From positions 1 to 49,740 of IMG/VR virus record IMGVR_UViG_3300045256_000831: a DNA stretch of 49,740 nucleotides; one strand, given 5' to 3'. A program made the translations under genes and the position numbers. This document shows, in pieces, positions 38,338 to 47,456 of this stretch. Position 1 is the first letter of the stretch, and each line of letters begins with the position of its first letter. Below the pieces are notes generated by a model, which was not told where the DNA came from, did no database searches, and worked only from the letters and a program-made list of their open reading frames with translations. The DNA is from a virus.

Positions 38338-39156
38338 TTACTTAACTGAGCAGAAGTGAACTGTGGAAGGGTTCAGTGGTGAAAAGCACAAGGGGCAGCG
38401 CTGGCGATAACCAGCCCCATTTACAAAACTGTTAGGGCTAGTATCGAGGCCCAGATAGTGGTAAAGGCACTTGGTGTTATGCTCAGGGTCGCAACCACAT
38501 TGCGGGTAAATATAATCTCGGGTTTTGATTGGAGGGCAGTTGGAGCAGGCTTCACCTTTGGCAGGATCGCAGCCGCAGCACTGGCTAGAAACGAGGCTAG
38601 AACTGCTGAGTGGCTCCCATTCCTCTCGGAGCATTGCCATTTGGACATTATCCCAGTACCGGCCCTGGTGGAAACTATCCTGGCGCAGGCGGCCTTCATG
38701 TTTGAAGCCCAGCTTTTCGTAGAGCCTCATGGCCCGGCGGTTATACTCGAAAACCCACAGGCTAACCCGGTTGAGGTTCAATTCCTCGAAGCCGTAGCGG
38801 AGCAGGAGCCGGATCGCTTCTGAACCATAACCCTTACCCCGGTCGGTCTCATCGCCGATAGCGATGGCAAGCGTGGCTTTGCGATCAGTCCAGCTAATGC
38901 CGTAGAGAGATGCTTTACCAATCAGCCGGTTGTCTTCAACCGTTCTAAGCCGGAATTGGTATTCTTCTCCGGCATTACAACTAAAGCTTTTGTCCCAATC
39001 CTCATACTGGCTTTTTGGGACGGGATAAGCCGGACCGGAGTAGGCGCGCTGCATGTAGATAGGATCAGTAGACCACTTCGCAAAAGCTTCAGCGTCGCCT
39101 GGCTCGGCGGTAGTTAGCTTCACCAAACTGCCGGTGAAAAGGTTCTCTTTGGTCAT
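38338..39156 (-). CDS. GNAT acetyltransferase with C-terminal Cys-rich region
   Basis: A 272-residue protein. The RimJ/RimL-like N-acetyltransferase domain (1-178) shows the CoA loop in TDRGKGYGSEAIRLLLRYGF (about 105-124) and ending blocks NRRAMRLYEKLGFKHEGRLR. The C-terminal part (about 185-272) is Cys-rich, with two CGCDP blocks and a CPLCFSPL...HFC end, probably two zinc sites. It overlaps the portal gene by 4 bases, so it is made together with head proteins. It may acetylate a virion protein, a toxin or a small molecule. The substrate is unknown. Confidence 0.85.
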   Translation of the reverse strand: MTKENLFTGSLVKLTTAEPGDAEAFAKWSTDPIYMQRAYSGPAYPVPKSQYEDWDKSFSCNAGEEYQFRLRTVEDNRLIGKASLYGISWTDRKATLAIAIGDETDRGKGYGSEAIRLLLRYGFEELNLNRVSLWVFEYNRRAMRLYEKLGFKHEGRLRQDSFHQGRYWDNVQMAMLREEWEPLSSSSLVSSQCCGCDPAKGEACSNCPPIKTRDYIYPQCGCDPEHNTKCLYHYLGLDTSPNSFVNGAGYRQRCPLCFSPLNPSTVHFCSVK

Positions 39157-40742
39157 ACCTCTTCTTCCTCTTCTTCATCACTCAAATCCTCTATAAGCTC
39201 TTTTAGTGGGTATTTACCCAGCGCTGTTTCCAGCCGCTTATACTCGCCCAGTTCTCCTGCTGACAGCCGGGCGATAGGCGTGCCGTCCGGGCCAAAGATG
39301 AGGTGCATAGCCGGGCTTTCGCCTTCTTGCTGTTGCCCGAACCGGCTGGCCTGGCTATTCGGGTTGAAGGGGCTATCCGGGTCGTCTTCCAAAATGAGGT
39401 TCTTGCCCATCACCCGCTTCATTGTCTGGCGCTTCTCCCAGAGCGTCAGGCTGGTCATACCGTCAACGTCCTTAGCAATCTCTACCTGGCTCGCCAGATC
39501 GTCGAACTGAGGTACGTCAAATTCCAGATCGAACCCGAAGTAGCAGGTAACGTCGTTCGTCCAGCGGTCCTGCCACATTTCCGCCAGAGGCGTGATCGCC
39601 TCCTTGTAGAACATGCGGTCGGCCGCGTCGAGCTTGTTGTACTGGGCGTCGTCCTGGCTGCCCAGCTTCGATTTAGGAGTCCTAAAGGCCCTGAGAATGC
39701 GGTCCTCGCCCAGCTTCTTCCAGTCAATCATGCCCGCCTCGGTCTGGGGGATCGAGACGTTCTGCCACTGCATCCCGCCGGTGAGGAGGGCCACCTTAAA
39801 GTGGTTTCTTGCCCCCTGGAACTGGTCCTTGATCTCGGCTTTAGCGAGTTTGTACTGCTTGGGGTCTACCTCGGCGTTGGGCGGGGAGGACACCACACCG
39901 GACAGCACGGCGCCGTTTTGGAAGAAAGCGCGCTGGTACTCGTCAATGGCGATCTGGGCGTCGAGGGTTTGCGCCAAAGCGTGGATCGTACTCATACCCC
40001 AGAAGAAAGGAGTATTGGGTGAAAGCTGTTTGGCGTGGCTGATTTCATCGGGGTCCCAGGTCGAGGAATGGGCGTCGCCCTGGTAGTAGTAGCCGACCAG
40101 CCCTTCGTCGGTCAGCACGATGGGCTGAGTCCAGGCCGGGTTTAAGGGCCAGAGATACTCCGGCCAGCCCAGCCCGTTCATATTGTCTTTGAGGGTGAGG
40201 GCGTTACCGGCCAGGTCGTAATACATCTGCTGAAGCGCCTGGAACTCGAACCAGGTCTGGTAAGGGTTGGGCTTGTTCAGGAGATTATGCAACTCCCTAA
40301 ACTTTACCCACTCGCTCTTATCCCGAAAGAGGGGGTGATTACCGGCGACGGCGGCCGCCACGTCCTGGCTGCCCTGTTCTAGCACCGTGCCGGTCCGGCG
40401 GTGGCGCAGCTTCCAGGTGAGACGGGCAACCGCTTCAGCCCGGAGAAGGGCGCAGGCATGCACCAGGTCGTCGGCAGCGTAGGCACCGATAAATTCGCCG
40501 GTGGTCCGAAAGCGCGACAGGCCAATATTGAGTTGCCCGCTACCACCAGGGCCAAAGATACCACCCATCAGAGCGCCGTAACTCGACCACCCAGCGTCGC
40601 CGTCTACCCCGAAGCCCTTGCGCTGGGCCAGTTCGTTGTTACTTCCCCCTTTGGGAGCAAGACGTGCAGCTACTCCGCCCAGCACGCGAGAAGCGGTCGA
40701 ACGGAGCTGACTATTGAGGTTGGATAGGTTGAATGGGGGCAT
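39153..40742 (-). CDS. Phage portal protein, HK97/lambda type
   Basis: A 529-residue protein. Portal hallmarks: LLNKPNPYQTWFEFQALQQM (about 147-166), LWPLNPAWTQPIVL, QLSPNTPFFWGMSTIHAL and an AFFQNGAVLSGV block, all in the usual order. The C-terminal end is acidic (SDEEEEEEV). It forms the dodecameric DNA gate and head-tail vertex. It lies directly after the large terminase gene. Confidence 0.88.
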   Translation of the reverse strand: MPPFNLSNLNSQLRSTASRVLGGVAARLAPKGGSNNELAQRKGFGVDGDAGWSSYGALMGGIFGPGGSGQLNIGLSRFRTTGEFIGAYAADDLVHACALLRAEAVARLTWKLRHRRTGTVLEQGSQDVAAAVAGNHPLFRDKSEWVKFRELHNLLNKPNPYQTWFEFQALQQMYYDLAGNALTLKDNMNGLGWPEYLWPLNPAWTQPIVLTDEGLVGYYYQGDAHSSTWDPDEISHAKQLSPNTPFFWGMSTIHALAQTLDAQIAIDEYQRAFFQNGAVLSGVVSSPPNAEVDPKQYKLAKAEIKDQFQGARNHFKVALLTGGMQWQNVSIPQTEAGMIDWKKLGEDRILRAFRTPKSKLGSQDDAQYNKLDAADRMFYKEAITPLAEMWQDRWTNDVTCYFGFDLEFDVPQFDDLASQVEIAKDVDGMTSLTLWEKRQTMKRVMGKNLILEDDPDSPFNPNSQASRFGQQQEGESPAMHLIFGPDGTPIARLSAGELGEYKRLETALGKYPLKELIEDLSDEEEEEEV

Positions 40743-40749
40743 GATGCTT

Positions 40750-42663
40750 TTAATTTTCGTCAGAGGAAAAATATTCGGAGATGTCTATGTCAGCGTAAGG
40801 ATCTGGCCGGCCGTTTTCACCATCGTCCTCGTCGTCAGCCATTGCATTGATGACATGAAATTGGCGGGGTAACTTGGCTTCGCCGACCGCGAAATATTCG
40901 GCGCTGGACCGGTAGTGAGAGGTCCAGTCATGCACCGGGCCGGATGGTGCGGTGGTAGATTGCGAATTCTCGCTCCGGTCGGGGTATTTCGATTGCGAGA
41001 TGGCATCGAAGGCTGCCCAGGCGCCTTCCCGGTTCACCTCGCAGCGCATCAGTACGTCGGTAAGTGCTGAGCGCCGGGCGGCGTAGCTGTTATCTTTGGT
41101 GTTCGACCGGACGACGATCCCAGCTTTCGCCAGGGTTTGCTCAACGCTTACGGCGGTATCCTGGCTACGCTGCTTGCCGGCCGGGTCGCCCCGGTGTTCG
41201 AGGAAGCGTGTTACCCCAGCCTTCTGGAGCATGAGGATAAAGTCTATTTCGGCCTGGCTGTACTGCCATAGTGCCTGCTGTTCGGGAGTGGGCAGTTCAG
41301 CTCTGGCAAACGGGACGTAGAAGCCGATGGGCCTGGCGTTATTGGTGTAAGAGAACATCATCCGGTAGATCGGTTCGCCCACCGGCAGCCGGGCCGCGTC
41401 GGGGTGCTTTTGCCACCAGATAAGGGCCGTGTTATCGCTTACCCCGTAGTCCCAGCTAAGGAACGAGGGCCAGCCAGGCGTCCACTTGAGGCGTTCTTTA
41501 AGGCGGCCGGTCGCCTCGATAATGCTACAGATCGGGTAGTATTTACCTTTGACCGAGGCCTCGTAATCAATCAGGACTTCACGGGCGAAGGTAGCCTCGT
41601 CGTTTTCGGCCTGCTGCTGTTTGAACCATTCCTCGGTGTGAGTGGGGTTCTTCCACCACTCCATCCTGAGTACGCGGCTACCGGAGATTTTGCGGAGGCG
41701 CTGGGTAAGCCGATAGAAAAGGTTCTTACCGTTGACGGTGCTCCCGGCGATAACGGTCTTACTGGCCTGCCTGACCGAACCCCATACATCCTGGGTCCAA
41801 AAAGCGTACTCATCCAGGAAGATGATGGTGTAGCGGCCGCCGCGCCCGAAGTCTTCGGTCTGACTATCCCCGGCGATAAACCCCTTCGTCTCGGGGTTGA
41901 CTATCGAGAGATAGGTGCGGTTCTTGGCCCGGTTGTAGCCCTTCGGTTGGAGCCAGGTAGGCAGCTTCGTGATACCGTAGTCGAGCTTACCGAAGAGGCT
42001 ATCAAGCTTGCCGTTGTCTACACTCGCTTCCTTGCGGGAGCCGATCAGGGCCTGGAAGCCCGGCCGGAAGAGCCAGCACCAGATAATAAACCAGAGGACG
42101 AGCCAACTCATGCCCATATCGCGGCATTTCTCGATGGCGCCGGACTTGCGTTTTACCAGAAGCCATTCGAGCCAGGCCGCCGCTTCTACCTGGAAGTCCC
42201 AGAGCGCAAAGGGCAGTTCGGTCGAGGTGCCGCCGTTTTCCTGGGCGGCCAGATCAAGATCCTTTTGTAAAAGTGCGAGGGCTTCGGCTGAAAGGGAAGC
42301 CTGGTAGCGCTTACCTTTGAAGAATGCTTGGAAGTCACTGTCTTCGTCCGGGTCGGTATTCTCATCAGGCGGGCGAGGCTCGGTGACGTAAGCGTAGTGC
42401 GAACAGAAGTAGGCGAAACTGGCTTTACAGGCGGCCCGTTCCCGTTCTACATCCTGGGGAGTGAGGCCGTCGGGAGTGATGCCGTCGTCACCGGTGAAAG
42501 TCGAGCTTTCATCAATATTCGGGGCCTTCCCCGTCTCGATTATCTGCGAGAAGCCCGATAAGACTCGCCGTAGCAGGGCTTGAGGCGAGTCGCTCGTAGA
42601 TTCGCCGTTGGGTCTCTGGGGACTCCTCGGCAAAAGCGGCGAAGATGGTTCTGAGGACTTCAT
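40750..42663 (-). CDS. Terminase large subunit
   Basis: A 637-residue protein. ATPase: a Walker A-like CRDMGMSW (180-187), the deviant type seen in many phage terminases, and Walker B TIIFLDEYA (279-287). A C-terminal RNase H-like nuclease is indicated by LSWDYGVSDNTA (about 398-409). It packages and cuts DNA with TerS. The ATG at 42663 lies 152 bases inside the TerS gene. The first ~50 residues are Ser/Pro-rich and look like frame shadow. No ATG, GTG or TTG lies closer to the ATPase domain, so the true start may be non-standard. Confidence 0.88.
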   Translation of the reverse strand: MKSSEPSSPLLPRSPQRPNGESTSDSPQALLRRVLSGFSQIIETGKAPNIDESSTFTGDDGITPDGLTPQDVERERAACKASFAYFCSHYAYVTEPRPPDENTDPDEDSDFQAFFKGKRYQASLSAEALALLQKDLDLAAQENGGTSTELPFALWDFQVEAAAWLEWLLVKRKSGAIEKCRDMGMSWLVLWFIIWCWLFRPGFQALIGSRKEASVDNGKLDSLFGKLDYGITKLPTWLQPKGYNRAKNRTYLSIVNPETKGFIAGDSQTEDFGRGGRYTIIFLDEYAFWTQDVWGSVRQASKTVIAGSTVNGKNLFYRLTQRLRKISGSRVLRMEWWKNPTHTEEWFKQQQAENDEATFAREVLIDYEASVKGKYYPICSIIEATGRLKERLKWTPGWPSFLSWDYGVSDNTALIWWQKHPDAARLPVGEPIYRMMFSYTNNARPIGFYVPFARAELPTPEQQALWQYSQAEIDFILMLQKAGVTRFLEHRGDPAGKQRSQDTAVSVEQTLAKAGIVVRSNTKDNSYAARRSALTDVLMRCEVNREGAWAAFDAISQSKYPDRSENSQSTTAPSGPVHDWTSHYRSSAEYFAVGEAKLPRQFHVINAMADDEDDGENGRPDPYADIDISEYFSSDEN

Positions 42664-43072
42664 TAAACATGATCGAGTTGTAGGTCTTTTCGACGATATT
42701 GGCCGCTGCGACTAAGGTCTGGCGCATCTCGGCCCGGACGGCTACCTGTTCTTTGAGGGGGGCTTTGCTATTAGAGAGGAGTTTTGTGGTCTGGTCCATC
42801 ACTTCCTGGAGGCCAGACTGTATGTCGAAGACGTTCACCTTTATCCGGTACTGGGCTTCTTGCCCTTCCTCGGTGGATAACAAGGCGGTCACCTGGGCGG
42901 CGGCCTGCTCCTGGAGCTTGGGAGTTACTACCGGGCGAGATAGAGCCGTCTCAACCTGCGACTTGGTAATACCCAGTTGTTCGGCTATTCTGCGAACAGA
43001 TAAGCCTTCGTCAAACTTGAGACGGTGGATCTCCTGGAGCTTGGTGTCCGATAATTCGCTCGTGCGGGGCAT
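42512..43072 (-). CDS. Terminase small subunit
   Basis: A 186-residue protein. N-terminal helix-turn-helix (about 16-45, EGLSVRRIAEQLGITKSQVE), a central helical oligomerisation region and a C-terminal helix. It lies immediately before TerL. It should recognise the packaging site. The DNA for residues SELSDT is itself part of a repeat also found upstream of the gene, which suggests that the site overlaps the start of terS. Confidence 0.8.
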   Translation of the reverse strand: MPRTSELSDTKLQEIHRLKFDEGLSVRRIAEQLGITKSQVETALSRPVVTPKLQEQAAAQVTALLSTEEGQEAQYRIKVNVFDIQSGLQEVMDQTTKLLSNSKAPLKEQVAVRAEMRQTLVAAANIVEKTYNSIMFNEVLRTIFAAFAEESPETQRRIYERLASSPATASLIGLLADNRDGEGPEY

Positions 43073-43133
43073 AATGTCCGATTATGTCTGATTTAGCTTG
43101 AGTTCAATAAACGTGACTGTCCGATAATTCGCT
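43045..43133. repeat. Direct repeats at the terS start (candidate packaging site)
   Basis: TGTCCGATAATTCGCT occurs at 43045-43060 (inside terS) and, perfect over 16 bases, at 43118-43133, 73 bases apart. Shorter relatives TGTCCGATTAT (43075-43085) and TGTCTGATTTA (43085-43095) lie between. Repeats in or near the small-terminase gene are typical of pac and cos recognition sites. Confidence 0.7.
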
Positions 43134-43137
43134 GCTA

Positions 43138-43539
43138 TTACCGGCCAGCACCTTTTTGAAGACGGAAGAGAGCCTTTAGCTCTTGCATCCTTAGTCCTCG
43201 GCTGCTGGGTTGCGGCAGAGCGATCTGAGGGCGCACCGGCAGCACGCCTTCCTTGTCAGGCATTATGAAGCCGATATTGCGAAGGGCAGCCTTCATGATC
43301 TGCTTCTGGGTTTTCATCCGCTGCGGACGAGGCAAGTAGTGCATTGTTGGTCGGGCTTTGCGCTCCATGAGCAGATAGACCAGGTGATGAAGCTTTCTAA
43401 TCCGCCGGGCTTCGATGCCACCTATCCAGCGCCGCTGGTGACGGTTTGGCTTGGGCCGAACAACAATCGCTTCGGCGAGCGCCTTGAGAGGCGGCTCTAC
43501 TACCTTTTTGACTTCCTTTTCTGCCTGAGTGGTATTCAA
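43138..43539 (-). CDS. Basic hypothetical protein upstream of terS
   Basis: A 133-residue strongly basic protein (Lys/Arg-rich; PNRHQRRWIGGIEARRIRKL and MKTQKQIMKAALRN). It is placed between the fibre module and terS, close to the candidate packaging site, and might bind DNA or RNA. No family recognised. Confidence 0.58.
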   Translation of the reverse strand: MNTTQAEKEVKKVVEPPLKALAEAIVVRPKPNRHQRRWIGGIEARRIRKLHHLVYLLMERKARPTMHYLPRPQRMKTQKQIMKAALRNIGFIMPDKEGVLPVRPQIALPQPSSRGLRMQELKALFRLQKGAGR

Positions 43540-43583
43540 ACTCTTATTTCCCCTTTTCCCTTGATAAAGTGTTTTGCTTAGTC

Positions 43584-43961
43584 TTAGCTCGTGGTGGTCG
43601 TTCTCGTGATGTCTACCTGGACGGTAAGCGTGCCTTTTTCGGTGGTGACGATCTTGTCAGCCCCGTCCTTGACCTGCACGTCGTAGTAGAGGATGGTCTC
43701 GTTCCTCAGATCGCTGGTATCCGCCTCGGCTATCGAAAGGGTGGCAATGCCGCCAGTGGGGTCGGTTAGCACGATCCCGGCGCTGGCAGCGGTGCTTTTC
43801 TGGAATTTGGCCGACGCGTCGGTATCGCTTTCCTCAAGCTTTGCAGTAAACCAGATGGTCCAGCCGGTGATGTCCTGAGCTTCCTGGACCGTGCCGTTTA
43901 ATTTGGTGAAAGTGAGGGTGAAATCCTGATCGTCACCCCGAAACATAGTTAAGGTGGACAT
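43584..43961 (-). CDS. BppU-like N-terminal domain protein (baseplate/fibre connector)
   Basis: A 125-residue beta-sandwich type protein. The order FRGDDQDFTLTFTKLNGTVQ, ITGWTIWFTAKL, GIVLTDPTGGIATLSI, YYDVQVKDGADKIVTTEKGTLTV is the standard sequence pattern of BppU-like N-terminal domains that attach receptor-binding proteins to the tail tip. Here it stands alone. It is followed after 3 bases by the repeat-rich fibre protein. Confidence 0.78.
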   Translation of the reverse strand: MSTLTMFRGDDQDFTLTFTKLNGTVQEAQDITGWTIWFTAKLEESDTDASAKFQKSTAASAGIVLTDPTGGIATLSIAEADTSDLRNETILYYDVQVKDGADKIVTTEKGTLTVQVDITRTTTTS

Positions 43962-43964
43962 TAT

Positions 43965-45296
43965 TTAGTCAATGCTCCCGGTCTTTTTGGTGATTTTGAG
44001 GGTGTAGAATAGCTTTCTGGCCGTACTTACGGTGTAGCTTCGGGCATTGGTAGCAGTCGAGGTGTAGGCAGTGGCGCCCGCTTTACTGGTGTTCGAGGTA
44101 TAAGAAGGAGAAGATGACGAAGGATTAGCGCTGGTAGCTGTCGAGGTGGTCGAAGTATAGCTTTGGACCTTTGTAGTAACCGATTGAACTGGGAGAGTAA
44201 TAACGGCCGGATCAGCGCTGGACGTCTTCTTTACGATGCTTAAGTAGTAAAGGACCTTTTTCAGAGTGCTTACCACGTAATTCCCTACCCCGGCGATATT
44301 CGAGCTGTAAAGCTCAACCCTGGCTGCGGTGGAGGTGTAAGCGTTCGCCCTGGCAATAGATGAAGCGTAACGGTCAATCCTGGCCGCAACCGATTTAATT
44401 GGGGCGGTGATGATGGCAACCGCGCCACCAGAAAACACGGTGACGAGGAAGCTGGCGACAGCGCCGAGAGTTTTCCTGATGCTCTTTAGGAGCGTAGCGC
44501 CTGGGGTGATGGCAGCGCTCGCGGTTATCCCGGCTTCTTTACTGAGCGTTACGCCACTCGCCTGGCTGCCGGTGAGCGCTAGCTGGATCTCTTTTAAGAG
44601 ATTGGTGGCCGGGCTGACTGCGGCCGAGAGCGTTACTAAAAAGACTTTGAGCGAGCTGACTACCGCTGAGATAGCCTGGCTGGCGAAAAGCGAGGTATTT
44701 ACCTGCTTTACCAGCTCTGCGACCGGCGAAGTACTGCCCGAGTTGAGGTTTAGCGCCGCTTCTTTGGTGATGGTAGGGCCGCTCGATTGGCTAGTTCCCA
44801 AACTCAGTAGAACCTGTTTTAGAAAGCTGGCGGCCTGACTCTGGCCCGTATTGACCAGTTTTGAGATGCTGAGAGCTTCGGAGGCGGTGCCGGATTGAGT
44901 TACGGATTTTGTAAGCGAGATTTGCTTTAAGAGCGAAAGGGTGTTACCCACATTCGCGCTTAGAGTTACCAGGATCGTCTTAACTGAGCTTACGCTGGCC
45001 GAGAGGGTTTCACTTGCGCTGACAATCTTCGAGATATTAAAGAGCCTGGTGGCCGAGGTAGCGGTGCTGGCAGCTTGAGATTTGTTCGCTTGAAGGGTTT
45101 CGCTTGCCGCCTGGTTCTGGCTGGCGCTGACGATCTTGCCGACTTGCTTGACGGGTGAGGTAGTCGCCGGGCTTTCGGTGGCTGACTCTGCCTGGGCCGT
45201 GATTGAGCCGGAGTTGTAGGCGAGGGAGATGTTACCGAGGCTGCTCATGTTACTGCCCAGCACTCCGGTAAAATCAATTGGGTCGGTAGCGGCCAT
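43965..45296 (-). CDS. Repeat-rich Ser/Thr/Ala fibre-like protein
   Basis: A 443-residue low-complexity protein. Residues ~40-285 hold variants of an LSASVS..TNLLKEIQLAL..SQASGVTLSKEA unit. The C-terminal part (~315-443) has a different short unit around YTSTAAR / YTSTTSTATS and two matching ends (VLYYLSIVKKTSSAD and LFYTLKITKKTGSID). Repeats of this kind suggest an elongated, probably trimeric fibre or stalk. It lies beside the BppU-like protein and the large fibre, so it probably belongs to the host-recognition apparatus. Confidence 0.62.
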   Translation of the reverse strand: MAATDPIDFTGVLGSNMSSLGNISLAYNSGSITAQAESATESPATTSPVKQVGKIVSASQNQAASETLQANKSQAASTATSATRLFNISKIVSASETLSASVSSVKTILVTLSANVGNTLSLLKQISLTKSVTQSGTASEALSISKLVNTGQSQAASFLKQVLLSLGTSQSSGPTITKEAALNLNSGSTSPVAELVKQVNTSLFASQAISAVVSSLKVFLVTLSAAVSPATNLLKEIQLALTGSQASGVTLSKEAGITASAAITPGATLLKSIRKTLGAVASFLVTVFSGGAVAIITAPIKSVAARIDRYASSIARANAYTSTAARVELYSSNIAGVGNYVVSTLKKVLYYLSIVKKTSSADPAVITLPVQSVTTKVQSYTSTTSTATSANPSSSSPSYTSNTSKAGATAYTSTATNARSYTVSTARKLFYTLKITKKTGSID

Positions 45297-45338
45297 TTAC
45301 CCTCTTACTCATCTATAGCTCTGCGTCAGCGGCGGATT

Positions 45339-45620
45339 CTATGCAGTTGCTACCGCACTTTGTTTGTACTGATAGGCATTAAGAGCCATAAAAGCTTCCA
45401 CCTCTAACCTTTGGGCTTCGGTTGGCTCTATTTTTTGGTGGGCGGCTCGAAAGCCTTCCAGGTGGGCAGCAGTAAACTGACCGTTTATCAAAGCTTTGCA
45501 CCAGTAACCAGGAAATCCGGCAGCCGGGGCATCAACAAACAATACCGCCAAGTCTCCATTGTTTTCGATGTAAAATTCCACGTCGGTGAAAATTATGGTT
45601 CTGCCTAATTCGTCTTGCAT
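45339..45620 (-). CDS. Small fibre-associated protein
   Basis: A 93-residue protein with a beta start (GRTIIFTDVEFYIENNGD), an aromatic turn (GFPGYWCKALING) and a helical end (EAQRLEVEAFMALNAYQYK). Its place just after the large fibre gene (2 bases) suggests a fibre-assembly chaperone. No specific family recognised. Confidence 0.58.
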   Translation of the reverse strand: MQDELGRTIIFTDVEFYIENNGDLAVLFVDAPAAGFPGYWCKALINGQFTAAHLEGFRAAHQKIEPTEAQRLEVEAFMALNAYQYKQSAVATA

Positions 45621-45622
45621 AG

Positions 45623-47434
45623 TTAGATTAACTCCGCGCTGGCTGAGGCATGAACTACCATTTGATGACCTAATGCTGTACCTGTAGGGGGTGTAAAGTT
45701 GAAACCAATGGCTCTAGGCCCGGAAAATCCTTGTAAGCTTACCGCCGTACAAGCCGTTCCGAGGTTATTGTTTAATGGAAAAGCGCTGGCGGCGGTAGGG
45801 TGATAAGTTACTACAGTTGGAACGGTTGTCCCGAACATCCTCATTTCGGGTTGCAACTGCCACGCACTGGTAAATGAACCCGGTGTAGTCCCCGATGTAT
45901 TAGAACCCCCTATGTGCATACCGCGCACTCCTGCGTTTTGGGCCGGGACTGTCCCCTGTTCGAAGGTGTGCTGGTAAAACCGCCGACATCGCATAAAATC
46001 GTCGATGTCGCTGTAATCTTTGAAAGGTGTAGCAATCGGTGAAATTTCCAACTGGGCGTCGGTAATATCAATCTGGTAGGTGGTGTTCGACGTAGGGAGA
46101 TTTAACTGGAACACCAATGCGCTGGGTGTCAGTGTCCCAACACTTAATCCGTTTACCGACTGAATATTAAAGGTGGCGCTATATCTTGCAAATGTCGCTG
46201 AATTGGGGATGCTCCAGGTGGAAGGACTTCCGCTTGCAGAAACATTTGAATTTGGTGTACCTCCGGTTCCGAAATATTGGGTCATAATCGGGGTAAGCGT
46301 AACTGCGGCATTATTACAGCGTATAAGCATTGAAACCGTTACCGTTTTACCGGCAAGGGTCCAAACGTTTTCTATCCACTGTTCAATAATGCAAGAGGTA
46401 TAGCCGGTCCCGGCCACACTTCTATCCACCCGCATACAATATTTTGTATCGGACGAAGAACCGCTACCGCCGACACTGGTACCAAAATCTAATCGGCTAA
46501 TGGTAATCGTCGCGCCGGTGCCACCGCCAAAAAAGGTGTTCCAGCGGTCAACGTGGTAATCGCGCACATTAGCCGTAAAAGATTTGGTGCTGGCTCCGTT
46601 GCCCAACCGCTGCGCCCACTTGAAACGCGGGTTATCGAAGTAGTTTTTAGAGTTGGTCAGGCTAGCCGAACCGTCAAAGTTTATACGGGCTTTTTGGGTG
46701 CTGGTATCATCTACCACGCTGACCGCTGCGGCAGTTGTACCGCTTTGGGTAGTATTGGCAATTATGGCCTCTTTGGTAGTGGTCTGGGTTTGAGCGAATA
46801 ATGCCACCCCGGACGAATTTACAAATTTTCCGCCGTAACCAGACGCCCCACTAGCCGAACCCCAAACCCCGGCCGCTTCGCCCGCGCCAAAAACACCGGT
46901 CCCCCCGGTTGAAGTAGCCGACCCCGAAACGCCGGTCCCTGCGCTTCCAATTCCTTGCACGCCGGTACCGTTGGCGTTGGCCGACGCATCGCCATAAACT
47001 CCTACTGGAAGACCGCCAACAGTCGAAGTGTTAATTCCCTTAACCGCAGGGCCGCCGTTATTGCTATTGCGGCCTTCAATCGCAGGAAATGAGGTGGTGT
47101 TGGAAATCAACACCTCGCCGGTCTGGGCCGTGGGCGTGCCGCTTTGCAGTTGCACTACCGCGTTCCAGGCCGCCAGCGTCAGAATTTGCCGGACTATAGC
47201 TCCGTCGTTGTGCGTTACGGCGGTAGTGCTTTCCTGGCCGCGCGTAACGGTCCAGGTCGTGCCACTGACGTTGGTGACGTAGACGATTTCAGCTTCAATA
47301 ATGGCCGCGAAAGGCGTAGCCGGGAAATTCGTGCTGCTGGCAACCTTAATGGAAGTGGCCGAGTTTGAAATCGAGCCGCCGTTGCCACTGAGGATGGTGG
47401 CTACATTATTCGCCTGGTTTAAGAAAATCCCCAT
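45623..47434 (-). CDS. Tail fibre / receptor-binding protein
   Basis: A 603-residue protein. The N-terminal domain has SGNGGSISNSATSIKVASST and a TRGQESTTAV block often found in fibre attachment regions. The middle is a Gly-rich repeat (GTGVQGIGSAGTGVSGSATS, ~150-200). The C-terminal half (from ~255) is a jelly-roll type domain with NPRFKWAQRLG, YHVDRWNTFFGGG and IDITDAQLEISPIATPF, typical of carbohydrate-binding tips of phage fibres. It is the main candidate for host attachment. Confidence 0.8.
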   Translation of the reverse strand: MGIFLNQANNVATILSGNGGSISNSATSIKVASSTNFPATPFAAIIEAEIVYVTNVSGTTWTVTRGQESTTAVTHNDGAIVRQILTLAAWNAVVQLQSGTPTAQTGEVLISNTTSFPAIEGRNSNNGGPAVKGINTSTVGGLPVGVYGDASANANGTGVQGIGSAGTGVSGSATSTGGTGVFGAGEAAGVWGSASGASGYGGKFVNSSGVALFAQTQTTTKEAIIANTTQSGTTAAAVSVVDDTSTQKARINFDGSASLTNSKNYFDNPRFKWAQRLGNGASTKSFTANVRDYHVDRWNTFFGGGTGATITISRLDFGTSVGGSGSSSDTKYCMRVDRSVAGTGYTSCIIEQWIENVWTLAGKTVTVSMLIRCNNAAVTLTPIMTQYFGTGGTPNSNVSASGSPSTWSIPNSATFARYSATFNIQSVNGLSVGTLTPSALVFQLNLPTSNTTYQIDITDAQLEISPIATPFKDYSDIDDFMRCRRFYQHTFEQGTVPAQNAGVRGMHIGGSNTSGTTPGSFTSAWQLQPEMRMFGTTVPTVVTYHPTAASAFPLNNNLGTACTAVSLQGFSGPRAIGFNFTPPTGTALGHQMVVHASASAELI

Positions 47435-47456
47435 CTAATTTATTTAGTAGCCGGGT

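Noticed and set aside
39303-40022. + strand open frame of 239 codons opposite portal
   Set aside because: Shadow of the portal gene; no motif and no start signal.
41404-42270. + strand open frame of 288 codons opposite terminase
   Set aside because: Shadow of the TerL gene, whose ATPase motifs are clear.
45623-47434. Diversity-generating retroelement acting on the fibre gene
   Set aside because: No reverse transcriptase and no adenine-biased template/variable repeat pair seen.
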